Below, in pieces: positions 21,847 to 33,195 of a stretch of 64,000 bases of DNA (position 1 is the first letter of the stretch; the number at the start of each line of letters is the position of its first letter). Source of the stretch: Branchinecta lynchi (taxonomy: Eukaryota > Arthropoda > Branchiopoda > Anostraca > Branchinectidae); assembly GCA_023053575.1 (NCBI GenBank), contig JAKZAP010000007.1, positions 24,639,464 through 24,703,463 on the forward strand, written 5' to 3'. The translations under genes and the position numbers were made by a program. The notes beneath the pieces were generated by a model. That model did no database searches and was not told where the DNA came from. It saw only the letters and a list, made by a program, of their open reading frames with translations.

Positions 21847-23786
21847 GCTCATGTGGCACTTGCATGGGTTAACATGTACTGATTGATCAACAGTAAGTTT
21901 CGACTTTGCGGTAGAGATGCGCAATCTAAGGGAGCTAGAACTTCATTTGTAAGCAAAACCCCTGAGGCAAACATGATAATGGGCTGATGGCCATCATGAA
22001 AATGCATATATTGCTTAAAAGTGTTTTTCTTACTTTGCGGTCAAGATTGGTACTTTAAGGAATAATCGGATTTGGGAAGTAGCAATTTCTAAGCAAATCT
22101 TGTAGAATCTCTAATATTCCAGCGAAGTTTCGCCGTCCTAGCACATGTGGAAGTACCTTAACTCGCGGTCACCGGAATCCCAGACCCCTTCCCCCTCCAA
22201 CTCGACCCAAAATACCCGGAGCTAATCCGGGTCTGTAAATGATTTATCCAGAGCATCTGTTTGTTATTCCCACAAAGCTCAATCCCAATCACACCAGTCT
22301 AAGCGGGTCGAGTATTTTCTACCCCCCCCCCCCAATAGTTGTCGGATTCGGTCCGACAAATGAAAAAGATCACCAGAGAGAAATGCCTTATGTTCAATTA
22401 TTAAATTTCACTCGAATCCGATCACCCGTCACAAAGTTATGCATGACTTAATATTCCGGATTCCCCTCCCTTCACAGATTATCATATCGATCATCTTTTG
22501 TATTTCCAAGTCAGCTTGACGGGGTCCTTGATATGCCTGCCAAGTTTCGTCGTGAAAATTCCCCAAAACGGAATTCGCCCCCCCCCCCCCCCAAGTGTCC
22601 GGACCAGTCAAATTGTGTAAAAGATTTACATGGAGCAGACACTGTTCTTCCCAGGAAGTTTCACTCCGATCCCTCCATTCTCACCGTTTCTCGAGATTTC
22701 CGGCCCCCCTCCCCAAATTCCCCCCACAGTGCCCGGAGCCAGTCAGGTTCAATAAATGATTTACTTAGAGCATCTGTTTGTTCTTCCCACAAAGTTCCAT
22801 CCTGATCTCTCCATTCTAAGCGGGTCACGTATTCCCCCCCCCCCCCCAATAGTTGTCGGATCCGGTCCGGAGACGAAAAAATCACCAGAGAAATGTACTG
22901 TTTTCAGTTCTTAAATTTCACTCCAACCTGATCACCTGTTCCAAAGTTACGCATGACTCAGTATTCCGGATTCCCTTCCCTCCACTCCCCCCGCGATTAT
23001 CAGATCGACGATTTTTTTTTATTTTCAAGTCAGTTTGATAAGGCCGCTGATATGCCTGCCCCGTTTCGTCGTAAAAATCCCAAAACCACCATCACCGGAA
23101 TTCCTGGAAACCCTCTCCATCCCCACCCCCTCCTAAAGTGTCCGGATCCAGTACAATTGTCTAAACTATTTATCTAGAGCAAATGCTTGTTCTTCCCAGC
23201 AAGTTTTTAACCGTTTCTTGAAATTTCCGGTCTCCCCCCCCCCCCAAAATCCCCCCTGGCTACCCAATCCAGTCAAAACTTTAAACGGGACATCGAAGAT
23301 ATATAATCTATTCAGTTATTCAATTTCATTCCATCAACATCAAAGATATATAATCTATTCAGTTATTAAGTTTCATTCCCGTTCGAAAGTCACACACTAC
23401 TCAATTTCTCGGATTCCCCCGCCCACCACTCCCCCGAGATGGTCGGATCGGAAAACTGATTATTTCTAAATTTGTTTGGTCGTGTCCCTGATATGCCTGC
23501 CAAGTTGCATGGTCCTAGAACATCTGGAAGTACCCTAACTCGAAAAAGTGTGAAAAACTGCCCTCAATTTTCCAGTTTCCACTCCCCCGCATATTGTCGG
23601 ATCGGAAAACTGATTATTTCCAGGTTAGTTTGGTCGGGTCTCTGATAAGCCTGCCAAGTTTCATTGTCCTAGCACATCTGGAAGTACCCTAACTCGAAAA
23701 GGTGTGACAAAAAACTCGGACAGACCGACAGATGGAATTGGGATCGGTATATGGCACTTGACCCAGAGGCTGCAACTGCCATAAAA
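21847..23786 (+). mobile_element. Family-B pearl-like element
   Basis: It begins AGCTCATGTGGCACTTGCATGG and ends GGTATATGGCACTTGACC, GCAACTGCCATAAAAA. Core units repeat CCTGCCAAGTTTC, GGAAGTACC.TAACTCG and C-rich tracts. The microsatellite near the 3' end is reduced to GACAGACCGACAGA. A 50 bp direct duplication around ATATATAATCTATTCAGTT occurs at about 23297-23380. Short frames across it are repeat shadows. Confidence 0.7.
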
Positions 23787-24185
23787 ACCACAAAACTTCT
23801 TGGAAAAAGTTGAAGCTCCTCCACTTGCATACTGATTTACTTTTATTTTCTTACTGGTGCCGTTTTGGAGACAAGTGACAACTTAGATATTTATGTGATA
23901 GTAATTAGATATTTAAGTGACTTTCCAGTGAGAAATAAATCAGAAAGTAAAGTTTTGCATCTAGAGGCCGAGGACTCCAATCGGATCCTAATAGACGGTG
24001 TAGAGCCCGGGGGGGGGGGGGGGAAGAAAACTAAAAACTTAATTTGAAGGGCGAAATTAAGGGAAGCCCTGGGAATACTGTACTACTAGTAGTGAACAGT
24101 AAAATAAAAAGCTCCAAGAGCTAAACAATAACCTTCAAGCCCTCATATCAAGCAGAGCGGTTGTGTCTGTAGACATAATATTAGA

Positions 24186-24330
24186 CATTCATTCATTCAT
24201 TCATTTATTAGTACTAGTAAGACTACATAAAATAAATATAAAGCAAGAAACAAGACCCCCTGAAGCTATCTTGTTGGGGGTGCAATGTTATTTATAACCA
24301 CAATATATCACTTTAAGTGGCACAACGGAA
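24186..24330 (-). mobile_element. LINE 3'-end fragment with (AATG)n tail
   Basis: Read on the minus strand, AT-rich sequence ends in (AATG)n with the repeat at 24188-24209. A simple-repeat tail directly after a non-coding stretch is typical of non-LTR 3' ends. No coding sequence remains, so the assignment is tentative. The interval 23787-24185 is otherwise unassigned apart from a G run at 24009-24023. Confidence 0.35.
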
Positions 24331-24694
24331 CATCTGTAAATGTTCCGAAACTTCATTGAGTGAAGTCGCCTCATCGAATTTCTCTCTATCTCTGTAATAC
24401 GACGATGCGGGTTCGAATATACGCCCCTCATAAAATTCCTCTCAGATTAGTTCTTTTTTGGCCGCTAGATGCGCACATTACTTCTTGGTGTGCGTTTTTT
24501 TTTTATTTATTTATTTATTTATTTATGACCCGCTTTTTGCGTAACAGCGGAGTATAAAATACAAAAGTAAAATATACATATTAAAACACTTAAACAAAAC
24601 AATGCAAATAAACACGACAACATTCTTTTCATTTAAAAAAAAAAAAAAAAAAAACACTAAATAGACTTAAAATTTGTACACAGTGACAAGCACA

Positions 24695-27418
24695 TTAATC
24701 GGGTTCAGGAATGAAAAACTGGCTAATAATTTCATGGGCTGAGAGGGCAGGATGTTTGTGGAGGGAAAATAGATTTGAATGCGAACGAAAAAGTGTATTA
24801 ACACTATCCTGAACATTAAGATTCGAAACCAATTTACGATTACGAAAAGATTTTGGAAGATACATCAGAAATTTACAATACTTGAAAAAACAACTTCTCA
24901 AATTTTTAACATCTTTTTTCCTTAGGATATGGTAAACTCCGGAACAATTGTGGATATATGGGCCGCAAAAAGCACTATACAACTTTCCGAGCGCCTTGCG
25001 TGAATATTTTCCTCTATTTGGGACCAAACGCCCGTAACCAAATCTGATGGAATTTGATACTGATTTTAAAATAGAGGAGCACGTTAAAGATAATGTGGAT
25101 TTGAAGGTAAGCCCGAGCCATTTCAGCGACTCGGACGAAAAAATAGAAAAAGAACCAATTGCAACAGAAGAGCGCTCAGAGGTTGTTGTGCGACCGAAAC
25201 AAAGATATTCACATTTTGACAGATTTATCTCAAGTCCGATGTCTGAAAGTTTGTTTGCTAAAATTTTCATATTTTTAGAAAGAGTGGATTTTGTACGGCT
25301 GACTAGGAGGATATCATCAGCATACGCAATGTAGCTGATCGAAATCTCCTTGAACAAATATGCAGGAAGAAGAGAATCCAAACAATCAGAAATCGCAGAC
25401 TTAAATATATACGGTGACAAAACTCCACCTTGGCGAACTCCATGGTTCACTGAAATATTTTCCGATAACTGACCCTGCCATTTTACCCGAATGCTGGAAT
25501 TTGCGTATCAATACTTTAAAAGGCAAAGAATAGAAGAATTGACTCCAGAACGAGCAAGCGAATACAAAGCTTGAGAATGGACAACATTATCAAAAGCCCC
25601 AGAGATGTCTATGGAACAAATGTGGATGGTTGATCTGTTTAGAGTGGCCTGTCGCATTATTTTGGTTAGAACGTGGTGAGCATGCGCACAACCCGTACCA
25701 TCCCTGAAACCCAATTGCATATTTCCAAAATTGCCTTTTTCAAGAAGTTCGGGAAGAAGGACATACTCAAAAATTTTACTGACTGTACATGATACTGTAA
25801 TCGGACGGAAACTATTGCACAGTTCAGGGTCCTTGCCTCGCTTAAGGACAGATGTTACGGTTCCAACAAGGAAGCTATTCGGGACCTGAGATTGGGAAAG
25901 AAACATTTGGAACAGTAGTTGTAGATGTTGGATCAGAACAGGACATTCAGTTTTGAAGAACTCTGAAGAAATACCATCGATATCGACAGATCCAGTCTTT
26001 TTTAGTCTGTAAACAGCCTTTTTGACAGCATTACTAGTAACCGCAAAAACAGAAGACTGAGAAATTTTAACAGGGAGAAACCTTGAAAGTAAAGAGTCGA
26101 AAAACTGTTGCACGCGCATATTGCACTGAGTGAACAAGTTGCGATAATGGTTTATCCAGTCAGAGGAGGTCAATTTTGACGGAGACACTGCACAACACTT
26201 GTCCGAAAGAAGAACTTTATTCCAAGACTTGCGGTCTGTAGGGGCATCAGCGCCATTTAAACGTGCGGATTTCAAACAATATTTATACTCCCGCTTTGTC
26301 TTCTTTTTAAGGTCAAACACGGTTCCACTGATAGGGCGTCCACAAGCTATCCATAGTCTCAACCAAAATTTCGCATGATTTTTGGCTTTCTTAACCTCCG
26401 GACAAACTCTCCAAAGCCGCTTTCGGGTTCCAACCCGAACATTTTCGAATGGTACGGCTACGTTAGCGGCAGTCTTCAAGCAATGAACGACCTCAGAGTA
26501 ATAAAAGTTCAAGTCGATGGAGGAACCAGTCACATGGAGACTAGTCTGGAGTAAGTGGAACGGAATTTTCACAGCTGTCAAAAGGGTGGTCAGTGTAGCT
26601 ATATAAAGTACGGGATCTAAACGATTCCAGTTCCTTTTCTTGATCCATGTCTGATGTTGAGACGTAGTGCTTTTAACACAATCGGCGGGGAGTGCCAATT
26701 TGAAAGTCAACGGCAGATGGTCATCTTCAATTTTTTCGTCGTCAACTTCAACCGTTCCATCAGCTACAGATGGATGGGAGACTATAAGGTGGTCAAGGTT
26801 CGAAACGGTTCCGCCACGATTGTGTCTGTAGGTATACGGCAAGGACTTCTCTACGATACAATACCCGCTAGGAAGAGACTCGGTAAACAGGTCAGTGCGT
26901 ATAGAAGGAGCCAGGATGTTGGTATTCAAATCACCAACAAGAATCCAGTTAAGACCTTTGCTACTGATGTCTGAAAGGAGAGACTTGATCTTGTTACAAG
27001 ATTTAGCAAATAATCCAAATGAAGCGAGGTTGCGACGGTCGCACGGAAGATATGCGTTAACTAGAACGAGGTCGCCAAACTGTACAGCTAGCATCAGTCT
27101 ATCCGAAAGAAAGACAGTTGGAGGTCTGAGGCAACAGGAAGAACGGATAAAAATTGCTAGTCCACCGGAAGGACGGCCTCTCGTTTTTCTAGCAGGTTGC
27201 ACGAATATATAGTGATCGACCGAACGGCGCAGACTGTCGGCACTAGTAGTGGAAAGAAGATGCTCTTGAAGGAACAGCACATCAGTTTCGGAGAGTAATC
27301 GATCCAGTTCAAGGTCCTTATCTTTCGTCCCATTTATGTTCAAAGACACACATCGGAGTACATTTGAAATCTGAGCCATCACACCGTTATTTTCAATACG
27401 TTTTTGATTTTCGGGCAC
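24695..27418 (-). pseudogene. LINE A ORF2: endonuclease-reverse transcriptase, one internal stop
   Basis: The product would nick target DNA and copy the element RNA at the nick (target-primed reverse transcription). From the Met at 27418, the N-terminal endonuclease shows LQEH (Glu52), NAYLP (121-125), GDLNT (162-166), SNLDHLIVS (206-214) and DDHLP (232-236). The polymerase follows with SFRPITVSC, GFRDGTG, SIDISGAFDN (602-611), GVRQGGVLSP and AYADDILL. The frame is open for 636 codons, then meets one TGA at 25508-25510, and continues in the same frame through about 270 more codons to 24695. The stop falls between the FD and GVRQGG motifs, where relatives commonly have Trp (TGG), so one substitution explains it. 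No frameshift is seen, which suggests a fairly young copy. Confidence 0.9.
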
Positions 27419-28503
27419 CGAAAACTGAAAGACACATGGTCCCCATCACAATTGGCACATTTGGGGGGTAGGCTACAAGGCAAGTCTCTTGAATATACGT
27501 GACATCCAGAGCATCTAGCACATTTAGGCGTATCTGTCTGAAGTGGACATCTATCAACAACATGGTCCAGTGACTGACAACGGAAACATCTTTTCGGCAT
27601 GCGATGAAATTCATGGACACGGAAATGCTCGTAACCGATCTTAACTCCACACTTTAAAGCTCTTAAAAGGGAAGCTTGATCTACATAGCCAACCTTGAAA
27701 GACCGGGAATTTGAGATCTGCGAGACTTCCACGGCATCAAGCAAACACTTCAAATCACTAGAAGAGATGCGCTCTGGAACACTTCGTATTACCCCAAAGA
27801 ATCTTGGTTGTATGACCTTAGTGGTAACCCCGGGCGGAAGACCCTTTGTTATCGATTTGGCAACAATGTCAGCATATGTCGCACTCGAAGTCTGTACAAC
27901 TAGACGGTTTTGCCTGACACTAGCTTTGACGTTTGTGATGCCATCTCGACCCTCAACGGAATCGAGATGCTGATTTCTTGAATTGACGTCACATAGGGAA
28001 GGAGGGATATTGTCCACAATAACAGTGTGCACAGGCGAGGGGGTCGTGATTGTTTGATTCGACATTGCAAAGACAGGAGTGGACCCCTCATGTTTTGCAA
28101 TTCGATCAGCAATGAACCGAATATCCTTGGCACACGCATTGATCTGGCTGGTCAGGAGAGAGTAAGCCACAGCTGGAATAACGGGCACTTCGTTCGGGAA
28201 CCTGATAACGAAGTCAGGTAGCTCAACGTTGTCATTGTCACAACGTTTGAATGCAGCGGTGAGGTCTGCTAAATGATTAGCAGATGTGTTTCGTTTTGGC
28301 GGGAGCTCCGGGGCGAAAACACAGGACCAGAATAGCTTCTTAGCCGTGACTATGGCTTCAACGGAAAAGAATTCAGCTGCAAACTTCCTGACCACATCTT
28401 CGTCAACACCAACATCGAGACTTTTTTGAAAAAAATTCAGCACTGGTTGGTAGTAGAGTCCACTCCACGAACAACCATTGTTATCCGTTGGCGCCATGCC
28501 CAA
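27379..28503 (-). CDS. LINE A ORF1: gag-like nucleic-acid-binding protein
   Basis: This intact 374-residue frame would encode the RNA-binding chaperone of the LINE ribonucleoprotein. Near the C-terminus are three Cys/His knuckles. The first is CX2CX4HX4C at 306-319 (CFRCQSLDHVVDRC). The second is a C-X2-C...C cluster at 328-343. The third is CX2CX3HX6C at 349-363 (CANCDGDHVSFSFRC). This spacing series is typical of ORF1 of jockey/R1/I-like elements. The middle (~165-300) may fold as the RRM-like region seen in such proteins, but I cannot show this. It overlaps the start of ORF2 by ~40 bp. The start at 28503 is the first Met of the frame; an upstream start is possible. Confidence 0.88.
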   Translation of the reverse strand: MGMAPTDNNGCSWSGLYYQPVLNFFQKSLDVGVDEDVVRKFAAEFFSVEAIVTAKKLFWSCVFAPELPPKRNTSANHLADLTAAFKRCDNDNVELPDFVIRFPNEVPVIPAVAYSLLTSQINACAKDIRFIADRIAKHEGSTPVFAMSNQTITTPSPVHTVIVDNIPPSLCDVNSRNQHLDSVEGRDGITNVKASVRQNRLVVQTSSATYADIVAKSITKGLPPGVTTKVIQPRFFGVIRSVPERISSSDLKCLLDAVEVSQISNSRSFKVGYVDQASLLRALKCGVKIGYEHFRVHEFHRMPKRCFRCQSLDHVVDRCPLQTDTPKCARCSGCHVYSRDLPCSLPPKCANCDGDHVSFSFRCPKIKNVLKITV

Positions 28504-29029
28504 GGTCGAGACAACCTAACGGTCTTTTGAAGACAGAAACCGTTGAACTTTATCCTTCCAAACTCGAATGAAAATTGCGACTGATCACCTCGACGGTTAG
28601 AAGAAGACTGTTTATTTAAGTTAAGTTTATGCAGGTCAGTTTGGCTATTTTCAATTCCTCTTATGCCTAGCCGTGTTCAAAACTGTTTAAAATGCCTCCT
28701 CGTCTCTTTTTGCTTTACCCAACCGTGTTCTGTCAAGCGTCATCAAGTTTGTCATTCCTGGCTTCCGACTTCAGTGCTGAGTGCTGGCTGACTTTTCCAA
28801 GGGGCTAACACACGACTCGATATGACGAAAAAGCCTAATCACTTATTCACCCTTCGGATAACTTTTACCAAGATCTCACGTGTGATTGTTATTGTTCCTC
28901 TGGTGCGTCCGGCGGCAATTCGTCATCGGATTTTATCAGGGACGTATACTCCAGACCAGGGGGCATCAGAGACTCAAATTTCTGACATCTAGCCTCGGAA
29001 ATGGCACTTTTCGAGGAGGGGGGTACCCA

Positions 29030-29160
29030 CCACCAAATTTAAATTTGGACAATCAAATTTTGTAAAAAGACCACCCAATTTAATTTTGGACATTTAGTTT
29101 TCTGAATTTGACCACCCAATTAAAATTTGGCAATATTCGTAAGCAAACGGAGACCACCCC
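29030..29160 (+). repeat. Left subterminal repeats of the hAT element
   Basis: There are three imperfect units of GACCACCCAATT(T)AAATTTGG. They mirror the four units near the right end. In hAT elements, multiple short subterminal motifs serve as transposase-binding sites; that role is inferred here. Confidence 0.65.
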
Positions 29161-29314
29161 AAAATAAATAGAAAAAGGATGTTTAAATTTTTTGTTGCAG
29201 AATTTTTTGGTTACATTGGATAAATAAAGATAGAAAAAGTCATTTACATGTTTTTTCAACATTTTTTTTTGAAGATTCTGCTGGTCTTAGTGTTGTTATT
29301 TTAGGGATTTCAGG

Positions 29315-29411
29315 AAAAGAAACGCGCCAGAATTCGAAATCCTCAAAAGGTGTGCGATTCATTCACAGATGATATTTACATACAGATACAGATGTTAAAG
29401 AAGAATGAAGG
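29315..29411 (+). other. Exon-like segment inside hAT element
   Basis: An acceptor-like TTTTAGGGATTTCAG precedes an open frame reading EKKRARIRNPQKVCDSFTDD and continuing IYIQIQMLKKNE. A donor-like AAG/GTATTG follows. Lysine-rich composition with no in-frame stop is suggestive, but there is no homology that I recognise. It could be an exon of a degenerate transposase or of a captured gene, or chance. Confidence 0.3.
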
Positions 29412-30019
29412 TATTGTATTACTTATGATTTCTGTTTGTAATGTGCATAGGGAGGAACTTGATTAGGCTAAGTGTCCCCTAAGTTGAGCTAGGACTCGCC
29501 TACAGGAGTGGTACTCAACCTTGAATTTGTATAACCTCGAACTTGACCTGAAAATACTACAAGCTCTGCACAGTCCTAAATTTAACCTAGGTCATTCAGG
29601 GCGTCTTTCTTGACAGTTAAGACTACACTGATCTTTCCTCTTAACCTTTTTAGGCACAAGCTCGAGGTTGTGAAAATTCGAGGTTAGGTACCCCTCGTTT
29701 AGATTTACAACAAGGTAATCTGGAAAAGCATCAAGCATGCACAGTTTTTTGTAGTGCAGGCAGGGTACCAGGAAGTATGAGAGCATGGTTATCAAAAAGT
29801 GCAGTAATGTATCACAGTAGTCTAAGGCCCAACTTCCATTTTCCCCTCCCCTAACTGATAGGCTGATTAGCTGTGAGTTGGTTGTGAGTCAAGAGTTTCT
29901 AGAATGTCTCGAAAAGAAAAGTTAAGTAATAACAATGGAGAAATTTGAATATCAGTATGCCTTAATTCTTATAATTGCAGGCTATTGACTGGCTGTGGCC
30001 CACTCATACATAAATCTTG

Positions 30020-30290
30020 AATTCTTGGGCATAGTGCCCCAAAGTCTGAGTATGCCCCAATGTATTGGCATGGTGCTTGTATGATTGGGCACCATGTCCT
30101 GCAGCAATGCCATGATACCCACTTAAAATCTGTTTGAACAGCTATTTTCTACTTGTGATTTTCAATTTAACAGATTTTCATGGGGTATCATGCCATTCCT
30201 GCAGGGCATACCCCCAAAGTATGAGCATCATGCCCATACGTTGGGACATGCCTAGACGCTGGGACACCATGCCATAAAAAAATGAGGATT
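30020..30290. repeat. Short GGGCAT/ATGCCC repeats inside hAT element
   Basis: Variants of GCATAGTGCCCCAAAGTCTG, TATGCCCCAATG, GGCATACCCCCAAAGTATGA and CATCATGCCC recur in both orientations. They are a local degenerate repeat with hairpin potential; function unknown. Confidence 0.45.
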
Positions 30291-31032
30291 TGTGTGTGAC
30301 TGCCCTGGTTCCTGCACTGGAAGTTCACTTGCTTCATTCGAGCTTGGCAAAGCAAAGGAATTAAAGCTTGATTTCTGCTGTTTGTCATCATGAGCCTGTC
30401 TACTAGGCTAGAGAAAATTGGCTGTACTCGTAGCATAAAAAAACAAACAAAAACAAAATGTATTCCTAAGGAAAGTGAACATTCAGTCAGTGTAAAAGTA
30501 GATGCACTTAAGAGTCCATAAGCTAGCTTCGGGGCTATCTGGCACTATCTTATCTAGGTATGAATGAGACTCTTCAAATCTCTCAAACTACTCCTCCAGA
30601 ATGATAAAACGTCGTCTTACGGATTTAGGGCTTTCATAAAATCCTGAAAGAATTGCACATTGTGTACCACAAAAAGATTTATAGAAATATTTGAGCCACC
30701 ACCTTCAAGTCAAAATATAAGCATCGTGAAAACAGGCAATGGAGATCAACAATGTCAGACAAACAGACAAGAGTTTGTGAATTTGGAGATTCTTACTTCT
30801 TAGTTTAAGGAGATGATGATGCTAATTTACCTACTTCATAGCCAAGCTTGTATTTATTTGTCAGCATAAAAGTAGTTGTACCTTGAAGCTATTAAGAAGA
30901 AAGAGTCCATAATTAGCTTGATAGGTCAAGAGTAGGTTGTCACCATAAAAATACTTCTAAAACCATACAGCAGCATAAGTTTATTATCTTCTGAAGTTAG
31001 CTATTTGGGTCTAACTGGATGCTCTTTCCAGG

Positions 31033-31380
31033 GCATAGTCAGTGATCAAGAAACATTACCGCCTGGACTAGCACCATCACCAATCAGCGATGGATGCAAA
31101 AGTAGGCCATCAGATAGTGTGACTAAGAATGGAAGTCCAAGTTGAAAACAATGAAAATGATGAGGAATATATAGAAGCTCCAAATTGTCTGCAAGAAGGA
31201 ATAGGTGACGCCCATTCAATCATCAGCCAATGCAGTTTGAAGTCCAAATGGAAAATTTTCCTCTAAAGGATCTACATATGGAAGCTCTAACTTGTCAGCA
31301 AGAAGGAGTAGGTGAACCCCATGCAGTAATCATCATTCATTGGACCTTTATGCCCAGAGCCAATAAGAGCACCTGACCAG
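31033..31380 (+). other. Coding-like segment with duplicated unit inside hAT element
   Basis: After an acceptor-like TTTCCAG, a frame reads GIVSDQETLPPGLAPSPISD and stays open to 31145. A second frame from the ATG at 31130 reads MEVQVENNENDEEYIEAPN and continues to 31266. A third, from the ATG at 31279 (MEALTCQQEGVGEPHAVI), is a diverged repeat of the second (IEAPNCLQEGIGDAHSII). The duplicated, acidic, coding-like character is visible; the family is not recognised. It may be transposase or captured host sequence broken by frameshifts. Confidence 0.3.
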
Positions 31381-31458
31381 GAGTCAAGTTCCAGTACTTA
31401 AGAATATTTAGCACTTCTAGAGATGCCAAGTCTAAGTGTAGTATAAGAAAAGCAGAGG

Positions 31459-33195
31459 TTGAGTATTAACTTGCACTCGGTCGATGAAACAGGTGTGCAA
31501 CGGATTTTTACTCAGCTTCTAAATACCATCACCACTTTCCCGTTGTATCGTCTGGGAAGCCAGGAGTTCAAGGTTGGTCATGGAAGGCTGCGATACAAGA
31601 AAGTGTGTTGGAAATCTTTCGTGTTCATTTATTTCCAGCATACAGACTGCAAATGGCTATAATATGATAGTGCTTTTCATAAAAGAGAGTCAGGTGTGCG
31701 ACGCATATTTGGTCACACAATCTTTCAAGCTTCTAAGTAACAGCGAGGACAGGCTGTTGATGGAACATATAGTGCTGAGATCTTGTGCAATCCTACAGTC
31801 TTCAGATAATCACAGGCCATACAACTGTATTTAAAGCCACTCTTGTAGAGCAGGATGACTAAGAATAAAGAAGTTGTTTTGGCAATGTCTGAAGCAGAAT
31901 ACAAGCATCTCCTTCATCTTTCGACGGAGGGTCGACCTTGACCATGGACCATGCTACAGATTTCAGCACCAGTGACCTTGGATACCCGATCGCACTCATC
32001 GGTGGCTAGCTAATGTTTAGTTGCCTAAGTAAGGAATCTTCTTGATCTATACCAGTGTGGTCCTAACGTCAAGTGGTCGACGGAACATATGTGCTTTAAT
32101 AGTCGGACCTGTCTCATGTGAACTTTCATGTCTATCTATCATAAGTGCTTTTATTGTGCCAAAGTTGCCTTTAGACGCTGCATTGCTTTTACTTTTCATG
32201 GTCTTAGTGATGGAAGATTCCTGGTGTAAAATAAAAAACATCCTTTAAATCAAGCTATATCGCATTTCACTCCCTACAAACGGACAGATGCTTGACTTTA
32301 TGTTTCAGTTGGTATATTGATGGATAGTATGACATTTAATATTCTGATTGACACGCCTTCATTTGCAGTCAAGCCACTTCAGTTCAGTTGCTCTCATTTG
32401 GAAGGATTTTAAAGTTTATCGATGGTTCTTTGACTGGCCCGTTGATTGGTCTTACCGTGATTCTTGCTTGATGTTACTTAACATGCAGCTAAGTATTGAA
32501 TTTGGTGTTACCTAATTCGTTGAAACACAAATAAATTACCCATTTCAAATCATATTTTGTCTTCCAGACCCAGGTGCGAAGTACGTACTTACTCACTTGT
32601 ATCCTAGTATGAGGTTACAAGCTGTGCAGCTCTCCCTAGCGAAAGTAGCTGACGAACCAAGAATTGCCACGAATTTTGCTCTTTCGTAAAGGGCATCAGG
32701 AGTTGAAGCCAGGAGCGATTTCACCTGCTTGCGTGCCGGTGGAAACCTTCGATTGGCTCATTTTTTTTTGGCGTGCTCAGTCGTGCTAGGTTGGCCTGCG
32801 CGGGCAAGGTGTTTGTTCGCATTTTCTTCCAGCCGGGCAGCGTGGTTGCGAGCAAAGCCTTCTTCACTTCGTCTCTTCTGTGCAAATTGCCCAGACGAGG
32901 TCAGTCGACGATTCTTGACTAATGAGGCCATACGTCATATTTTTGGGAGGTTTATAAACTTTGAATCCAAGCTGACCATTCAACTGCTTTCGATTTCCGG
33001 ACGACCGTTGCCTTATTTCTTTATTGCTGTCTCCGGGGGGGGGGGGGTCACGACGTCCAATGAGACAGACAGTGAACCCTGAGTTCTTCGTAACTGAACC
33101 AGAAATGCAACGCCGGTCTTCTCTCATACTCCGCATTCCAACCTCAGTGGGTGGATGCTGGATGGTGTATATTCGAAAGGCAGAATCCTTAGGAA
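31459..33195. other. Interior of hAT element, no recognised gene
   Basis: A phrase CAGGTGTGC(A/G)ACG(G/C)AT recurs at about 31490 and 31691 with similar following sequence, suggesting an internal duplication. Several short frames (for example 31459-31662, 31574-31834 and 32729-33082) are open, but none shows a family motif. An acceptor-like TGTCTTCCAG lies at about 32564. I cannot support a transposase here. Confidence 0.35.

Larger units (their letters stand above)
24494..28503 (-). mobile_element. Two-ORF non-LTR retrotransposon (LINE A)
   Basis: This is the most complete autonomous element in the window. On the minus strand it has ORF1 (gag-like, zinc knuckles), ORF2 (AP-type endonuclease then reverse transcriptase), a short 3' untranslated region and a tail of (AATA)n at 24494-24526. 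ORF1 and ORF2 overlap by about 40 bp in different frames. There is no RNase H domain after the polymerase, as is usual in jockey/CR1-like groups. The true 5' end is unresolved and may extend beyond 28503. Related C-terminal fragments lie at 9.4, 13.9, 36.8 and 44.7 kb. Confidence 0.9.

Noticed and set aside
24390..24430. GGGTTCGAAT motif like a tRNA B box
   Set aside because: No matching A box, acceptor stem or anticodon arm could be built around it.
25047..27212. Plus-strand frames of 95-106 codons opposite LINE A
   Set aside because: They are antisense shadows of ORF2, which has clear endonuclease and polymerase motifs on the minus strand.
32729..33082. 117-codon open frame as a possible hAT transposase exon
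   Set aside because: No BED, RNase H-like or hATC motifs; composition is low-information and an overlapping opposite frame is equally long.
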